A DNA stretch of 64,000 bases from Platanthera guangdongensis (lineage: Eukaryota; Streptophyta; Magnoliopsida; Asparagales; Orchidaceae), in the NCBI GenBank assembly GCA_039583875.1, contig CM077153.1:65108482-65172481 (forward strand). The letters are read 5' to 3'. Made by a program: the position numbers and the translations under genes. Numbering within the stretch: the stretch's first letter is position 1; each line of letters opens with the position of its first letter. The notes beneath the pieces were generated by a model. It made no database searches and was not told where the DNA came from. It was given only the letters and a program-made list of their open reading frames with translations. Shown piece by piece: positions 63,188 to 64,000 of this stretch.

Positions 63188-64000
63188 CTATTTTTCTTTG
63201 GCTAAGTCATCCTTGAGTTTTTGAGCCAAATACTTCTTTCTTTGCCTCTCCATATACTCTTTGGGCTTCGGATAATATCTGGGTGGAGGCGCTTTATCTG
63301 TCGCAGTATTGGTCCTGAAAAAGATGTTCCGTTTGGCTTCATACGTCTTATGCATCTCCCACTCATACTGGCTGTATACATCGTTTCGATTGATTTCCCC
63401 TTTTTCCTGTAGCCAGAATGTGTCCAATATGATACTCTTGGATACTGGACTCCACTTTTCGTTTCTTACTTCCTCCTCCTTCAGTCTGATTCTCGTTTCA
63501 GCTTGTGTTTCCTTTGATGTCCCTTCTTGCGATTTCCTCTTGTCCCTGGCTTTTGCTAGGGCTCCTTGATCAAACATTGCCATCAGTTTTGCCTTGGAGG
63601 AGGCCCTAGCAGCCCTATGAACATCAACTTCACTTACAGGAACTTCTTCAACACTGGCGCCCTCATCAACCACAGTATAATCTTCAGGAGCAGGAGCACC
63701 CTGGGGATTTTCAGGGATATTAACGCCTAACGCTTGTTGGAGCATCCACCAGCAACTATCATAAACATATTTGTTTGACTGCTCAAAGTTGTTGATCATG
63801 ACTTCCCGAAGCTCAGCCATCTTAGCTATATATTCTTTCTCCCCCTTTTTGGCTTCGACTGCAATGGAGTTTGCATAAGAATGCAGTGACTCATCAATAT
63901 GCTTTGTAGTCCGGGAGAATTCAGTAACCAAGGCTTGTTGATTGGTGTTAAGAGTTACCATATTGCCATCAGACTTTTGAATGTTATTTGCTACGACATG
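63188..64000 (-). CDS. C6 ORF3, C-terminal part (open to the window edge)
   Basis: 271 codons open from base 64000 to TAG/TGA at 63188, with no internal stop; the ATG at 63961 is internal, since the frame continues to the edge (HVVANNIQKSDGN). Helical part (NQQALVTEFSRTTKHIDESL, MAELREVMINNFEQSNKYVY), then a variable acidic stretch, then a basic C-terminus (KWSPVSKSIILDTFWLQE, YYPKPKEYMERQRKKYLAQ). Most residues match C2 ORF3; the main difference is the variable part after WWMLQQALG, where C2 has a repeated ALGAL. No membrane segment. Function unknown. Confidence 0.8.
   Translation of the reverse strand, partial: HVVANNIQKSDGNMVTLNTNQQALVTEFSRTTKHIDESLHSYANSIAVEAKKGEKEYIAKMAELREVMINNFEQSNKYVYDSCWWMLQQALGVNIPENPQGAPAPEDYTVVDEGASVEEVPVSEVDVHRAARASSKAKLMAMFDQGALAKARDKRKSQEGTSKETQAETRIRLKEEEVRNEKWSPVSKSIILDTFWLQEKGEINRNDVYSQYEWEMHKTYEAKRNIFFRTNTATDKAPPPRYYPKPKEYMERQRKKYLAQKLKDDLAKEK

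Larger units (their letters stand above)
61231..64000 (-). mobile_element. C6: second copy of the C2 family, partial
   Basis: 3' LTR 61231-62899, polypurine tract and the C-terminal part of ORF3, running off the window. LTR and ORF3 are closely similar to C2. The insertion interrupts the G2 5' LTR; GAGCT (61226-61230) should be repeated beyond its other end. Confidence 0.92.

Overview
The window is a repeat-dense stretch of a flowering-plant nuclear genome. I find no intact host gene and no bacterial or organellar signature. Nearly all of it is LTR retrotransposon, nested many layers deep. Beyond 'angiosperm with a large, repeat-rich genome' the species cannot be read from the sequence. Element names (C = Ty1/copia, Sirevirus-like; G = Ty3/gypsy) are mine.

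Layout. C5 (+, only its 3' part visible, to 48020) was hit in its third ORF by C4 (+, 3' part visible, to 44842). C4 was hit in its own ORF3 by C1 (+, from before base 1 to 40440). C1 was then opened by three complete elements: C2 (+, 4071-12756, target-site duplication CTTAG), G1 (+, 13876-25362, duplication ACTAA) and C3 (-, 26141-36738, duplication TATAG/TATAA). Right of C5, 48021-53316 is older AT-rich sequence. It holds a dead Ulp1-like peptidase fragment (+), a dead FAR1/MULE-transposase-like gene (-) and decayed gypsy LTR material with a 158-bp tandem repeat. From 53317 a degenerate gypsy element G2 (-) follows; its 5' LTR is cut at 61231 by C6 (-), a second copy of the C2 family that runs off the window.

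How the genes work. The copia elements share a plan of LTR, Gag, Pol and a long third ORF (ORF3) between RNase H and the 3' LTR. ORF3 has a recognisable N-terminal domain, an acidic/proline linker, a helical middle and a basic C-terminus, with no visible signal peptide or membrane segment. C2 keeps gag and ORF3 but has no pol, so it looks non-autonomous. C3 has lost protease and integrase by a deletion joining gag to reverse transcriptase. G1 is the youngest and best preserved. Its Gag appears to begin with two short coding exons inside the 5' LTR, and a 95-nt intron puts Gag and Pol in one frame; the dead relative G2 keeps traces of the same intron.

Most unusual signal. Every LTR family carries, upstream of its TATA box, an array of short CpG-centred palindromes with a family-specific sequence (GTGTCGACAC in C3/C4, TTCGTCGAA types in C1, ATTCTCGNCGAAT in C2/C6, ACACGGCCGTGT in G1/G2). 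In C1, C2 and C3 the same or a related motif reappears just upstream of ORF3. In C3 it is followed by a good TATA box about 100 bp before the ORF3 ATG. This suggests a dedicated internal promoter for ORF3.
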